Assembly (NCBI RefSeq): GCF_016086655.4
Contig: NC_052137.2
Coordinates: 18,825,041 to 18,889,040, forward strand
Direction: 5' to 3'
From: Lepeophtheirus salmonis
Taxonomy: Eukaryota > Arthropoda > Copepoda > Siphonostomatoida > Caligidae
Length of the DNA: 64,000 bases
The translations under genes were made by a program, and so were the position numbers. A model generated the notes under the pieces. It made no database searches. It was not told where the DNA came from and saw only the letters and a list, made by a program, of their open reading frames with translations. Below are positions 33,640-45,519 of the stretch, piece by piece. Each line of letters starts with the position of its first letter. Position 1 is the stretch's first letter.

Positions 33640-34617
33640 TGGCCAATAATGAACAAGATAGACTTAGTTTCTTAAAAAAGGGTGTAAAAAATGAAATACA
33701 AAATTATTTTTCTCCCAGCCTATTATTATTTAAATATTCTAAAATTGTTAAGAGTAGTTTAACTAATTCGGTCTTTAAAATAAAGTATGATCTCGACTGG
33801 CCCCAACAAAAAATATGTCTACATCGGTCTTATAAGAACTCGATCTGGATTTGTCTCATTTAAAATTACCCCATGATCAACGAATAGATGAATCGTCGAT
33901 GACATCAAGTGTGTTTCAGCACAATGACGTCATATGAAGTTAAAATCGTTGCATAAATCGAATGTGTACAACTCATTCATCAAGAGTGGGAAAATAATCG
34001 GCCCATAGTTTAAGACGGGAAAAATCGTTTTTCCATTGAGAACTTAAAAAATCGTTTTTCCATTGAGAAATTAAAAAAATTGTTCCATATATTCAGACCA
34101 ACAAAATCGGTTCAGTGTTTGAAAAGGGATCACTTTTGGTCTACGGTATGAGATAACGATCTGGACCAAAATATAAGAATCACTTGAGACTGAAACAAAA
34201 AAAAACTGAGTCACAACACAACCAAATATCAACTGATTTTATACCTTTTTGTTCTTCTTTTTTCTAAGAGGAGAGATTGGGAGATACAATAAATGAAAGG
34301 GCGTGATATATAATTAGAGGAATGATCTTTAAAAAATATGTTTTATTTTCAGAAAATATATTTTTGATAAATAAATGACACGCTCACTCCATTATAACTC
34401 AGTCATCAAATCAATCACAAATCATTTGTTGTGCAAATTTATACAACACTCTACTCCAAATAATTGTTATCATAATGTGACTGTAAATTTGTTTTTTATT
34501 ATTAAAGACTATGTCACTTAACGTTTGTAAGTCATGTGAGGAATTATTTACTAATCAGCATACAACGGATTGCAAAAACATGTCAAAATAAATCATTTTT
34601 TAAGGATCTCAATATTA
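33640..34617. other. Intergenic, with a short tandem duplication
   Basis: A TGACGTCA palindrome lies at 33925-33932. At 34019-34080 'aaaatcgtttttccattgag' is tandemly repeated with a period of about 32 bases, with a third decayed unit following. No gene seen. Confidence 0.6.
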
Positions 34618-35675
34618 TCTGTATATACTATATATGTAATAGAGTTTGTGTGTGTCTTTTATGGGTACACACATATCTAGGCCACAGAGGGTGAAATTTT
34701 GTAAGAGTGCCTCTTTTGAATCTGGTCTGGGTGCCGATTTTCTGGGGATAATGGGTGTTTAAGGGGGGGGCATAACCCATAAATTATTTTTTCGAAATCA
34801 AAGAGACTTTATAAGTGCGTGCTTGATTTATAAATAAAAAGTGAATGGCGTTACAACTATACGAAATAGATTGCTTTTCTAAATATATTTTAATCAAATG
34901 GTTATGGGCAAAAATCAAGAAATCGGTGAAAATTCTTTTTCTTTTTTTTTAAGGTGAAAAATTAAAATAAAGGAATTCAAGGTAATATTTGATTCATAGA
35001 TAAAATAAAGTTTGTAGAAATGTATTTGTAGATTCCTTTGCTTATAAATTTGACGCATGTTGAAACAACTTTCCGTCATTTTCTGAATACTTTTTTGCCT
35101 TTTTGAAGTCCTACAAAACTATTCATTATGGATTAAATAAAAGAATGATTATTTTTAATTTCCAGAACGTTTATTGTATATTTTTTTTGCAAATTATGGT
35201 TAAATGAAGCAGTTAATCTAAGGTTATTTTATTGACGACATTACTGCCCATAACTTTTTATTTTTGCAAGTACGAAAAAAACCTTGATGGCCTTGTATTT
35301 GTCCTTACAATGCCAAAAAATGCCTTTAACTAATCTTTGGAGAAGTAGTGTAGAACATTTTTTTGCAGTTTTCTTTGCAAATTTCAATTATGCAATTTTT
35401 GCTAAAAAATATAAAATGGATCTTAGCATTTTTTTCATTTATATAAGTTGGAATATTATTTGAAGTTTATAATTATATTTTTCGGTTTCGACTTCGTAAT
35501 AATATAGTTCATATAATATACAGCTGCTATATTATTATTTATACTGTATCATAGAATACCCTACCGCACGCCCGTACAAAAGAAGTCTAAACATTAAGAA
35601 AATTGTATTGACCACTGCCAATGGGATTTTCTGTTCCCTTTTTGGCCCGAGCAACGCCGGGTAACTATCTGCTAG
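34618..35675 (+). mobile_element. Helitron-like non-autonomous element, 1058 bp, intact ends
   Basis: The 5' end is A|TCTGTATATACTATATATG (TC at 34618-34619, host A at 34617). The 3' end has a GC-rich hairpin region, CCCGAGCAACGCCGGG (35646-35661), then 'taactatctg' and CTAG|T (35672-35675). Insertion between A and T without a duplication, 5' TC and 3' CTAG are the defining Helitron features. It is homologous throughout to 27582-28627 (minus) and, in the 5' part, to 11169 and 54121. It contains no Rep/Hel coding sequence. Confidence 0.9.
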
Positions 35676-36150
35676 TAATAATATAAATGGTTCAAAATAG
35701 TTTTAAAGTAATTTAAGAGAGCTATTTAAAATACACTGAAAACTATTATAGCAGTAAAATAAATAATATTAATATGTAGAAAATATAAAAATTTAACTTA
35801 TTCTTAGGCGACAGAAAATTCAATTTTTGGCGTTGTGTTCAATTATCAATTTGTTGAAGTTAATTTCAGACATAATTTTTTTTTTTTTTTTGGAATATAA
35901 AAAAAAATATATATATACAACTTTTTTGCAGCTATTTCAATAGAACTTTAATTATAATATCACTGTTTATACATTATAGATTATACTTATTGTTCCAACA
36001 TAGAGTTTCAATAAATATTCCAAAAATCAACCTTTAACCCTCCGTTAGTAATCGTTCTTTATAGATGGTGTTCCATTGAAATCTAAGCACTTACTAATTA
36101 ATAAAATTTGAGTTATTGAAATTGATTCATACTTTTATATATTAAAACTT
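35676..36150. other. No recognisable feature
   Basis: AT-rich, with a poly-T run near 35878-35891. Confidence 0.5.
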
Positions 36151-36157
36151 AAACAAT

Positions 36158-36410
36158 TTGTTACAAAACAGAATAAACTTGAGCTTTCTAGTCTACGTTC
36201 AAGTCGAGAGAATGATACTTGAACGTGATCAACGAATTTCCATTCGCGCACACCAAGCAGTTGAGATGTTTGGAAAAATGTTTGCCAAACTTAATTCATG
36301 CCAAACTGTCCCAGCCATTATTATTTATTTATCTCTATTAGGCAAATTTTGGGAGGTTAAGAGTGATTATTTTACAATTTTGTATCATGCAGATGAGTAA
36401 ATATGAACGG
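36158..36410 (+). pseudogene. Mariner-like transposase N-terminal fragment
   Basis: An 80-codon frame. MILERDQRISIRAHQAVEMF (residues 19-38) reads like the start of an MLE first DNA-binding helix. The sequence after 36300 ('cagccattattatttattta', 'gttaagagtgattattttac') matches 46340-46425, where it lies upstream of another MLE N-terminus. No catalytic sequence follows. Confidence 0.5.
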
Positions 36411-36474
36411 TTGGCCCGTTGGAAGCGTTGAAAAGACTGGACTTGACTGACTTTTTTAAAATTTCATTTCTTCA

Positions 36475-37080
36475 CTCGTAAGTGATAAAAAAGCAGATTT
36501 TTGTAAAATATTCAGACTGATCCAAAATGAATTTTTTTGCAAAAAAATTCAAAATCATAGCATTTACAAAAAATATAATATATACAAAAAAAAATTCCAA
36601 ATATATTTTTTTTTTGAAAATTCAAAAGTATTCAAAGAAAGTTTCAATTTTGCAAAAAAATAAATTGATAAATTAAATTTTTTGGAAAAAAAATGAAAAG
36701 GTTAATTGTGTGGGAAAAAAAATTCAAAAATCGATAGTTATTCAGAAAAAATTAATCTATTCAAAAATTTGAAGAATTCATAGCTATTTACAAAAAATAA
36801 ATTTATACAAAAATAATTTCCAAAGTTTAATTTCAAATACTATTTTTTTTTTCAAAAATCGATAGCTATTTACAGAAAATTTAATTATTGCAAAAAAAAA
36901 AAATTGGAAAAAAAGGCAAAGTTACATTATTAGAAAATAAATGGCTATTCATAAAAAATTAAACTTCACGTAGAAAAAATTCCTCCAGACCAAAAAAAAA
37001 ATCTAGTAAAAAGGAAAAATTACTAAATTTAGGATGAACTACAGTCCCTCCAGCCCACCCCTTACTCACACTTCTGTTAT
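36475..37080. repeat. AT-rich interspersed minisatellite, copy 3, with GC-rich tail
   Basis: Repeats of 'aaaaattcaaaaatcgatag', 'ctatttacaaaaaataaat' and 'ttttttggaaaaaaaat' in degenerate tandem. It ends at 37035-37078 in 'actacagtccctccagcccacccctt' with 'ctcacacttctg', the family tail also seen at 24050 and at the window start. Confidence 0.7.
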
Positions 37081-37170
37081 GTCAACTTACAGGTGCCCAT
37101 CAACACAAAAGCAAGTTCTAATGATTCACTTCTAACAAAGTTATCAAATAAAGTTCTGCAGTGGTGGATT
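37081..37170 (+). repeat. Dispersed repeat family R2, short copy
   Basis: 'gcccatcaacacaaaagcaagttctaatgattcac' matches 61035-61070 and 7358-7390. It directly follows the minisatellite tail. Confidence 0.55.
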
Positions 37171-37505
37171 TTAAGAATTATTATTAAGGATAATATACCT
37201 ATATACATATCCTGGAAATTTTATGTTCCTAAAGTTATATTGTAGTACTTTTGCTTCAGAGGGAGTAAGCTATTATGGCTCTAAACGTAGTTATACAAAA
37301 CAATACGAAAATAGAATAAGTAATTCTATTTTATAATACATGAAGAGAAATAAGTTGATATTTCTTTGAATGAAGAATGCTATAAATATACTTTATATAA
37401 TTTTAATCAGCAGTATTAACTTCCTCATTGAATAGAGTATAGTGTCTTTATTGAATAGCATTTATAGTTAAAACTATAAATTGCAAACATATTTCTTTCT
37501 TGCTT

Positions 37506-37522
37506 CCTCTCTCTCTCTCTCT
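37506..37522. repeat. (CT)n microsatellite
   Basis: Short CT dinucleotide run. Confidence 0.85.
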
Positions 37523-37529
37523 GCATACA

Positions 37530-38690
37530 TTAGTATAGACTTTATTGTTTACTTAAAAAATTTTATTTTCATTCTCTCAATTAATCACATAGTAAAAATC
37601 AGGACGTTATCATTTGGAGGGCCTTCAAAAATTGATAAACTTACTTATAAAAAGGTTTATTTTACATATATACAAGCAAAGAGTGCCTGAGTTGTAGGAC
37701 TGAATAGAGGGAAATAGAAACAAAGAATGAAGGTAGAAAAAATAAGACAGAAATTTGTATCTACAAAGATACAAATGGAGAAGAGAATAGTGAATAAACA
37801 GAGAAGAGGAGAGATATATAGAAAGAGAGAAGGAAAAAACGTTTAATTTAGGTCAAAAACAGGCCCTTAATGACCTCAAAGGACCAAAAAAATATATTAG
37901 GAACTTCTTCTGTTAATCTGTACGTTTATTTCATACTGATCTGTTCAACCCTTTTGAATTCCCTTTGTGGTAGAAACAAAACAGAGTTATAAATATATAT
38001 AAATTTTGATAAAGTTTGGGTGGGGAGGGGCTACACACACTTTTAAGGGGCTAAGCCCAACTAAAAAAGGTGGATAGCGACGCCACTGGTAAAAATATAG
38101 TCTTGTGAGCGAAATTGTATCACTTGAGCGAAATTTTGATGTAGTTGCCCTTTTTTCTTAAACATTGGACTAAAATTGTATATTTCTTAACATTTGTTCA
38201 CGCGTATTCTATTTTTTTAACACAACAGAAACGTAGAATAAATGTAAATTTATTCATTACAGAGTAGAGAAGAGTACATCTAATTGGAATTTTCGCCTTA
38301 GAAACTTTCCTCCTCATATTTGTACTATGACAAAATATATTTTGTACGATTTATTTTTTGGACACACTAAGTTAAAAAAATATTACAAAAATATAATTCT
38401 TTGTCTTTTCATTTGTAGTAATTTCAATCCTCGGAGATTTTACTACCATTTAAAAATATAATATTTAATGACATCCTTGGGTTTAAATCTAGAGCTGGCC
38501 TTAAAGTAGGTAAGAGTATGTGATTTTGGAGAAGAAAGTGAGAGGGCGAGACAAGATTACTTATTAATTACGTTGATCTGAACTGTGGGAAGAGGAAAGG
38601 AAGAGAAAAAGGAATTATGAAATTGATGAGAAGTAGTAATGATAGACCATGGGAAAGAATAATTACCAGATGTACTTGTAATTCCCAAGG
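37530..38690. other. No recognisable gene; purine-rich tract
   Basis: 37690-37850 is purine-rich (GA-biased). The rest is AT-rich and unassigned. Confidence 0.5.
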
Positions 38691-38699
38691 CATGAACAA

Positions 38700-39260
38700 G
38701 TGTCGTCACTCTTTCCTTTTTTGCCAGGGAGGGGTTGAGTTTCTATAAAAGTTTCAGAAGTTTTTTTTGTAGGAATTACATCTGTAAGTTTGTTAGGTAA
38801 AGCATCACCGTAGACCCAGACCACCTCAGTGTGAATGTTGCCTCAATCCATGATAATGAAGGTTTTCTGTTTTTCCAAATTTGAATAGGGCTTCTTGCAG
38901 ATCCTTTTCTGCAAAATGGATCAAAATTCAAAATCTATTCAATTCAAAGCTAAAAGTTGTTGCTCCAAAAGTTAGGAAAATGAGTCTCACACCATTTTTT
39001 CATAAAATTGAACATGTTAGAGGGAGAACCATCTTGTTGAAAGGTCTAAGTATTTTCCCTCAACTGGGAATTGACCCGTGGACATATACTTTTCTCGAGG
39101 ATGGTGCTCACTTAGTCAAATCTGTTAACTTTAATGCCCAGAGGCACAAAGATAATGTGTGTCTTACTGGACGGCTAATGGACCCCTATAAAATCATTGA
39201 CTCTGATTTTTACTTAAATAGATCCTATAGTGAAAATCAACGCTTTTTTTTATAATCAAA
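38700..39260 (-). pseudogene. Mariner-like transposase, catalytic C-terminal part
   Basis: Minus strand: TFQQDGSPSNMFNFMKKWCE then THFPNFWSNNF is the second-Asp block (Asp in QQD kept; complement of about 38955-39042). After a stop, FELNRF and HFAEKDLQEALFKFGK correspond to the third-Asp and following region, with the SPD Asp lost. Upstream (right) the frame is too decayed to place the first Asp. The 124-codon plus-strand frame at 38881-39255, one of the longest in the window, is a shadow of this relic and should not be annotated as a gene. Confidence 0.7.
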
Positions 39261-39579
39261 ACCTGATCATTTTCTGAGTTGAATGTGATCTCGGGCAGGA
39301 AAAAACTTTAGCATCTCAAAAAAAAATATTGAGAGTTGTGCTTCAGTTGACTCACTTAGAGTCAGAGTATGAATGCTCTAATTAATTTTTCTCCATGTTT
39401 TGAAAATTCTTACGTATCAGCGAACATGGAGCATTAAATTTGTGTTAATCTCTGTGAGTATATATTTTGTCTCTAAAATGTAACATATTTTTATGACATA
39501 TGCCTAAACGTGGTTCTTAAATTTACTTTAGTTTAGATAATACAGAGTTGATCTTATCTAGTGATATACATTTTATGAT

Positions 39580-40245
39580 TTTCAATCTGGAATGACATTG
39601 GCGCAAAATCACGGAGTAGGATAACAAGACATCTTATCTCTGAAGAGTGCAAGCCGAGACGGTTGGAAAGAGCAAGAAGATTCTAAATTTTTCAAAGCCA
39701 AAAAAAGTCAGCGAAAATTTTGCTCTATTCTAGTGAAAAATTTTCACCATTGATACCACTGTGAATAAGTCGAAAAGCCGCTACATCATAACAGAACAGC
39801 TTCAGTGACAAAAATATAGTGGCCATCACAGACAAACTGTGGCCTCCCATTTTTGTGAAGTTGAAGAAGTGATTCCATGCAGATGTTTACATCGAACTTC
39901 TAAATAAAAAGTGCTACCTTGGACCAGAAATAAGTTCGGGGACAACTTTTTTTTTTCACTGGAGACAATACTCTGCGTCATCGCCCACTAAGACCTATGC
40001 CTTCCTGAGACACAACTTTCCGGACTTTTGGGGCCTCAACCTCTTCTCTAGGCGCATACCCTTTCAACTACTCTATCTAGACTTGTCTGTAGGAACTGGA
40101 TGTGGGCTATTCCTCACAGGAGTGTCCATTCTTTAGAGGCTTTCACCAAGAAGGAGTAGGCCAAGCTCGAGTCTGACTACATAGTCAAAGTCTCAAAGAG
40201 ATTTCGGCCACGTATTGAGTTGCGGATATTATACCTGAGGCCTGA
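39580..40245 (+). pseudogene. Mariner-like transposase, family C, most complete copy
   Basis: Plus strand. ITRHLISEECKPRRLERARR; then the first-Asp block SSEKFFTIDTTVNKSKSRYI (Asp in TID kept); VAITDKLWPPIFVKLKK and HADVYIELLNKKCYLGPEIS leading to the second Asp; SSGTTFFFTGDNTLRHR, where the QQD block is replaced; then AYPFNYSI for the third block; and CGLFLTGVSIL...KLESDYIVKVSKRFRPRIEL across frameshifts at the C-terminus. It aligns along its length with 20110-20560 (5' half) and 17228-17811 (3' half). Dead copy. Confidence 0.85.
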
Positions 40246-40529
40246 TACCTGATTATACCTTAATAAAAGTTGCGGCAAGGAACATTTTTAGATGATTTTG
40301 ATAAATTAATGTACATGTAAAATCTCCTTTTTAAATTTTATGCTTGAAAAATTGAAAAAAAAAAAAAAAAAATTTGAAACAACACAAAAGATACACCCTA
40401 TACTATAATTTTAAAATGACTATAATTGTAGAAAATATGACCTTAACGCCAATGCAATTTTCTTCTATTTTTGTAATATGAAGAGTGTTTTTTTATATTT
40501 TCCAAAGCTTTGATTATTATTTTGAAGAG

Positions 40530-40660
40530 AGAACCTCTAAATATGGAGTCATCACTGGCTCTTGAAGCACGGAGACTAACACTGACGATTAATAGTGTAG
40601 CTATAAGTGCAAGTCTTTGTTGGACTCTGAGTAGAATCATGGATTGACGTTGTAGCAAAT
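40530..40660 (-). repeat. Diverged copy of the 19.5 kb Ser/Asn/Tyr-rich segment
   Basis: On the minus strand 'actcagagtccaacaaagac' and 'ttgcacttatagctacac' align with 'actctgagtccaacaaggac' and 'ttacaattataactcctc' at 19756-19795. Translated in the matching frame, TQSPTKTCTYSYTINRQC parallels TLSPTRTYNYNSSSNP. Stops are present. Confidence 0.5.
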
Positions 40661-40779
40661 TACCTATGTCCTTGCTATATACGGAGTGGGATTTCTGTAT
40701 ATTTCCTTCCTCGGATATCTGCTTACATTTGATTTAATGACTATAAAGGATGACATTGACAAAAATCACTCTGATTTCG

Positions 40780-40985
40780 ATCCTCGATTTTACTTTGAGC
40801 CCAACAATGACTTAAAATTTTATGTCTGCAAAAAATCCTCAAGGTTACTCTCCATCTTTTATGACCACACACGAATGTTCAATCAGGTTTTGAATATAAC
40901 TGAATCTATTTAGGAAAGGAACTTCATTACTCAGGAGTCAAATAGTAATGGCAGCAGCTAAAGAAAAAAAACTTTTTCCAAATTG
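40780..40985 (+). repeat. Second, plus-strand copy of the 19.5 kb segment
   Basis: 'tttgagcccaacaatgactta', 'cacgaatgttcaatcagg', 'ttttgaatata', 'tttaggaaagga' and 'tactcaggagtcaaatagt' match 19759-19905 in order. The copy is frameshifted relative to the 19.5 kb ORF: one half keeps NPQGYSPSFMTT, the other TRMFNQVLN. It lies in inverted orientation to 40530-40660. Confidence 0.65.
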
Positions 40986-40999
40986 TCAATTCGAAAAAA

Positions 41000-41690
41000 G
41001 GGCACGTTAACTAATACACTCGATAAACATCACTGACTTTAATATTCACTTATACTTATTTTACAATCACTGGAATGCAGTTTTTATTTACGTCTCTCAT
41101 TTTACATAATATTCCTTCTTTCACCATGGTTGATGAGATAGTTGTTGAACAAAAAAGAACATTATCCCATTTTTAAAACTAAAGTAAAAAATGGTCGAAG
41201 AGACATACAAATTTGCCCAAATCAGTTTTTTGAGTCTTCATAGTATAAAAAGTATTTTTGGGCTGAAAAAATTATTAGTCTTAAAATGGGGCATTATAAT
41301 ATGTATGTATATAATTATAATGTATTTTGTTTAATATAATTATTTATTAAGTACTTTGCAAGACGTGTGCATAATAAATAAACGTACAAGAGAGCCTTGC
41401 AGATTTATAAAAATATATATTAAAGGAAAAATATTAAAAACTCTTTGCAAATATAATGTTTTAGCAGACTTCCAAATATCATTAAATATATTGATTGTTT
41501 CTTGATTAAAGTTTTTACAAATAGCTGTAAAAAAAATACAAATAATGGTACACGTATAATAACACAAATACAATAAATATTCAAATTTAAATACTTGTGA
41601 GCTTCATTTATTCCTTTTGGAACTATAGATCAAGGAGTGAAACGAAGACTACGTGATCAATATTTGTACAATACAGTGTTTTTAGTGCAA
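41000..41690. other. No recognisable feature
   Basis: AT-rich spacer between repeated segment and MLE. No motif. Confidence 0.5.
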
Positions 41691-41739
41691 TGGCGCCGGA
41701 ACCGTAAGCAATAATAAACATTTCTCAAATCTTTCATCA

Positions 41740-42645
41740 TGAGTGACCACAAGCAAAAAGGCAGTGGATCTGAGACCTCCTGGATGCCAAAACTACTCCA
41801 GGAGCCTCATTTTCAAGGTGGCCAAAAAGAAAGAGGATGGAAAATACCTCTCAAGGAAAGAAGGAAGTGGGGGACACAACTTGAAAAAGGATTCTGAGTT
41901 TCTGGGGGACCAGAAGAAGAAGATCAAGGAGGACACCACAAAATCAATGAATCATCTCTCTAACGAGTTTGACGTGGACGAGGGGACAATCAGGAGGGCT
42001 GTGAAGGAGGACATGGGGTTGTCCTCATACACAAGGTGCCCACGCCATCTGTTGACAGACACTTTTAAGGAAAGGAGACTGCAGAGGTACCATAAAGTTT
42101 GTGTGTGGAAGCGTCCGAACGACCGTTGGCTTGGGGGATCACCAGAGGAGGTCAAGGAAGTGTTCTGTACAAAACATTAAGCCCAAACAATTATCGTGGG
42201 GGTCGTGGCGTCCGACGGCAAGACTTCTTTTTTTTCTTTTTTAAGCTGGGGAGAAAATTGGCCAGGAGGCCTACTACAAGGTGCTGAGGTTCACCATACT
42301 GTCGCGGCTCGAGGCCACCTACCCAGAGAACAACTATGTGTGGACCTAGGATAGTGCCCCCTCACATACATCGGCCAAATGCCAGAAGTTCTGCATCAAT
42401 AACATAGCTGATTATTGGCCCAAGGACATGTGACCATCATTTTGCCGGATTTGAACCCGTTAAACTTTGCTGTGGGGGTCACTTTTGAGAGGGAGACGAA
42501 CCAGATATCTCACCCAAACATGGACTCCCTAAAGGTCGCTATTATGGAAGAACTTGTCCGACAAAGTTCATCATCAACTCCTGCAAGGCTTTCCACTGCC
42601 GTGTGGAGGCTGTGATTGCTGCTGAGGGCGGCCATATTTAGTGAA
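41740..42645 (+). pseudogene. Mariner-like transposase, GC-richer and youngest-looking relic
   Basis: A 145-codon open frame (41743-42180) covers the first DNA-binding domain (SRSLIFKVAKKKEDGKYLSR), linker, second helix-turn-helix (FDVDEGTIRRAVKEDMGLSS) and RRLQRYHKVCVWKR. The first-Asp segment before NDRWLGGSPEEVKEVFCTKH is deleted. After a frameshift come IIVGVVASDGK and KIGQEAYYKVLRFTILSRLE, then NNYVWT, a TAG at 42347, and DSAPSHTSAKCQKF. The second Asp codon is at 42350. The third block LPDLNPLNFAV has its Asp at 42448. The 95 bases between are 7 short of a DD34D spacing. The C-terminus FIINSCKAFHCRVEAVIAAE is intact in another frame. Right edge near 'ccctgta' (42772). Confidence 0.9.
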
Positions 42646-42789
42646 CATGTTCACAAACATCGTGTCTCAAATTTTTGTACAAACAAATTTCAAGACTATT
42701 TATCAAAAAATTACATTATTGAATTTTTCAAAAATCAGTCATTCAGTCCACTTTTTGCTTCCAAACCCTGTATATACACTCTCGATGTA

Positions 42790-45200
42790 CCAGCATTATT
42801 TCTGCAAAAATATTCTAAATATGTCCGTGTTATTATTTTCTAGATCAAAATGCCTTTTTTCAAACATATACAAATAATACATAAATACTTTGCTTTATTA
42901 ATATATTTAGATTAATTCTTTTACTAAAGCTTTATATATAAAAAAATGTCTGCTTCACAATGCGGAAACTTGTAGTTTCTATATACATATTTCTTTCTCT
43001 GGAGCTATGACGTTTTATTAGATTATTTGCAAGCAAATATGATTAATTTATGTTATAGGTAGATTTTTCTGACAGTAGATTAATCATATTGTAGATTATA
43101 TCATATTTGTCAGACCTGTAATATCATAATAATTCAGTTTCTATTTCTAATGAAGTAATCTCTTTGTTTTTGATTGATACCGTATAATTAAGTTTGGTGT
43201 ATACGAAAATAACACAAATCAACACAGAAATATCTTTTGAATTTCATATTCCATGCTAATAGTAAGATGTAATTAAATATTGTCTTTGAAGAAGAAATTT
43301 ATCAGAGTAAGAGCGGAGAATTTTAAAATCTCCTGATATTGAAATATCTATATAAATAAACCAAAGTTTGTCTGTAACGATGTAATAATATATGAAAACG
43401 AGTCACCAGGTGCATTGCATATATGAGGCATATCCCAAATATATTTTGATCTAAGAAATAACAATGCAGATTTGACAATATAATATTGAACGTGTATGCA
43501 GGGCCCACTGTATTTAGTATTCCCTGATATAAATCATGTAAATATTTTTTTATATAAGAAATAATAATGTAGTCGTGTTAATAAATATTGCAGGCGTGTG
43601 CACGGATAACAAGAGGTCTTTTTTGTTATTGATCTCTAATGTATATCATAATTCATGTGCATTTTCAGTATATGTTAAGATTTAAATAAAAGATAAACGG
43701 GGGTATGTTAAAATGAATTTTGTTTGTTTTTATTAGTGAGCGTTCTTAAGACAAAAATACTCATGAATCATTCCAACATATTAATTTTTTATTCTCAAAC
43801 TCTTATTATTATTCTTTCATTCTTGAGGAGAGAACACATGAATTTATGTAAGGATTGAATAGTTATGAATGTTCATGAAAAACGGAAAGTAACTTTGAGG
43901 ATATCTTGAGGAGATATTTTATATATTATTAAAACAAAATTTGTCTTTTAGTCGACACCTAATTTGAAAATTGAGTACACTGTTATTGAATTGAAATAAA
44001 TAAATTCAAATTGATTAACAACCCAGTTGAAAAAAAATATTTTTAGATTATTTTCTCAATTTCATTGAGAAAATAATCAAATGTGCAGTTGTAACCATAT
44101 GATTAACACAACACGTTGAAAATTCACATCACATTATTGTCACAGTGTTGAAAATTTTGAAATACACATGCCGCCTTAGCCATTTCCATCTCTTAGGCAT
44201 CCTTTAGTGAATATCCTTTTTAATCTCGCTTAGTGAAATGGGTATAAAAGAACACCCAAACATAAAACGCATTTAACTAAATAATTAATCATTTTAATTT
44301 AAATCTCGGGGTATATAATACCCCAGTTCATTAAATAATCAAGGTATTATTTGTATATGATTCAATCACAATAAAAAAAAATTAACACCATAATTCTAAA
44401 TGAAAATGAAGTATATATGTTATGGGCAATGTGGAAAATTGGCATTTTGGTAATTGCCCGGACAATGTGCTAAATACTTGTAGAGCAGGCAATATGCAAA
44501 ATGCCCGGTCAATCTATTAAATTTCTAATTGAGTGGTAAATGGTAATTTTAATTTCATTTACATTGTGAGGTAAAATGAGAGTGGGTAAGTTGATTATTA
44601 ACCAATACATTGCACAAGCAATTTGATCCTTAAGGATTTAATTCAGAAACAATTTTATTACAAGTAATTTAATAATTTAGTGCAAGGATGCCCAACCTGT
44701 GGATAGGAGGCAGCATTGCGGCCTAACCAATGTTTAGGTATGACTCACTACTCATTCTCCCTTCAAATAGTATTGTTTAGATAAATAATCGCAATATCAT
44801 CAAATTTCATATAGAACCGTTATAATACGTACAAACATTGAAAAAAAATTGACGGTATATCGTATTTTCTGTGACAAGGTTGGAAGTTTAACTTTTTTAA
44901 AGCAGTTTAGCCCTGAAAAGTTAAATCTGCCCTTTATTTATTTTTGGTCTAAAATTTAAATAAATTTGCATTTAATAACTTTGTTTTATATAACAATTTT
45001 CAGGAAATTTAACTTTTACACCCCTTTAAAATACTATAAGTGCCAATGCGGTACATCATATTGAAAGGTTAAACATCCCAGAGCAAGCACATTTTTATTG
45101 AATTTTATATTGTATTCAGACAATCCAACTATAGTACTAAGAAACTAAAATATTGTCACAACAGACTCCATTTTACTTTTTCAAAATATATTTCGACAAC
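42790..45200. other. AT-rich region with one hAT-like terminus
   Basis: At 44683-44735 'caaggatgcccaacctgtgg' and 'cattgcggcctaacc' resemble a hAT end (CAGGGGTGCCCAACC type), but no partner end or duplication was found. At 44420-44520 'ggcaatgtggaaaattggca' and several 'gcccgg..caat' strings recur. No gene seen. Confidence 0.4.
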
Positions 45201-45204
45201 AGAT

Positions 45205-45515
45205 TTTGCAGGTGGATCAAAATCTATCGCCACCACTATTCTGTGTATCAAGGATCCCTTCGAATATATTATAATAAACCCAGCCCACGTGTTACGCAAG
45301 TTAACTCCTTGCCCCCAAGGGGTATCAAAATCCATTACCGCCGTTATCCTCAGTATCAAGGACCTTTCTAATATTCTATTATACACACCGGCCCAGGGGT
45401 CGTGAAAGTGAACCTCTGCTCTAAAAGATGTATTATTGACCACCCCCACCGCTTTTCTGAGCATCAAGGATCCCTTTCAATATCCTATAATACACTCCAG
45501 CCCATAGGATATAGG
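45205..45515 (-). repeat. Tandem repeat, 108 bp unit, three copies, open on the minus strand
   Basis: Landmark 'gtatcaaggatccctt' at 45245, 'gtatcaaggaccttt' at 45353 and 'gcatcaaggatcccttt' at 45461 are spaced exactly 108 bases twice. Other matching strings are 'aatattctattatacacaccggccca' and 'cctataatacactccagccca'. Because 108 is divisible by three, the minus strand stays open across the copies (103 codons, 45156-45467), with a 36-residue period: ERSLILRITAVMDFDTPW against KGSLIHRIVVAIDFDPP. Whether it is translated is unknown; it may simply be a minisatellite. Confidence 0.85.
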
Positions 45516-45519
45516 TATA

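Noticed and set aside
38881..39255. 124-codon plus-strand ORF as a host gene
   Set aside because: The minus strand of the same interval carries the mariner motif QQDGSPSN...FPNFW, so the plus frame is a shadow.
40443..40658. 71-codon minus-strand ORF as a membrane protein (hydrophobic LIATLLIVSVSL)
   Set aside because: It overlaps the reverse copy of the 19.5 kb segment in a different frame from the shared one, so the hydrophobic stretch is a frame artefact.
45205..45515. CRISPR or rRNA spacer array
   Set aside because: Units are contiguous 108 bp copies without spacers and show no rRNA similarity.
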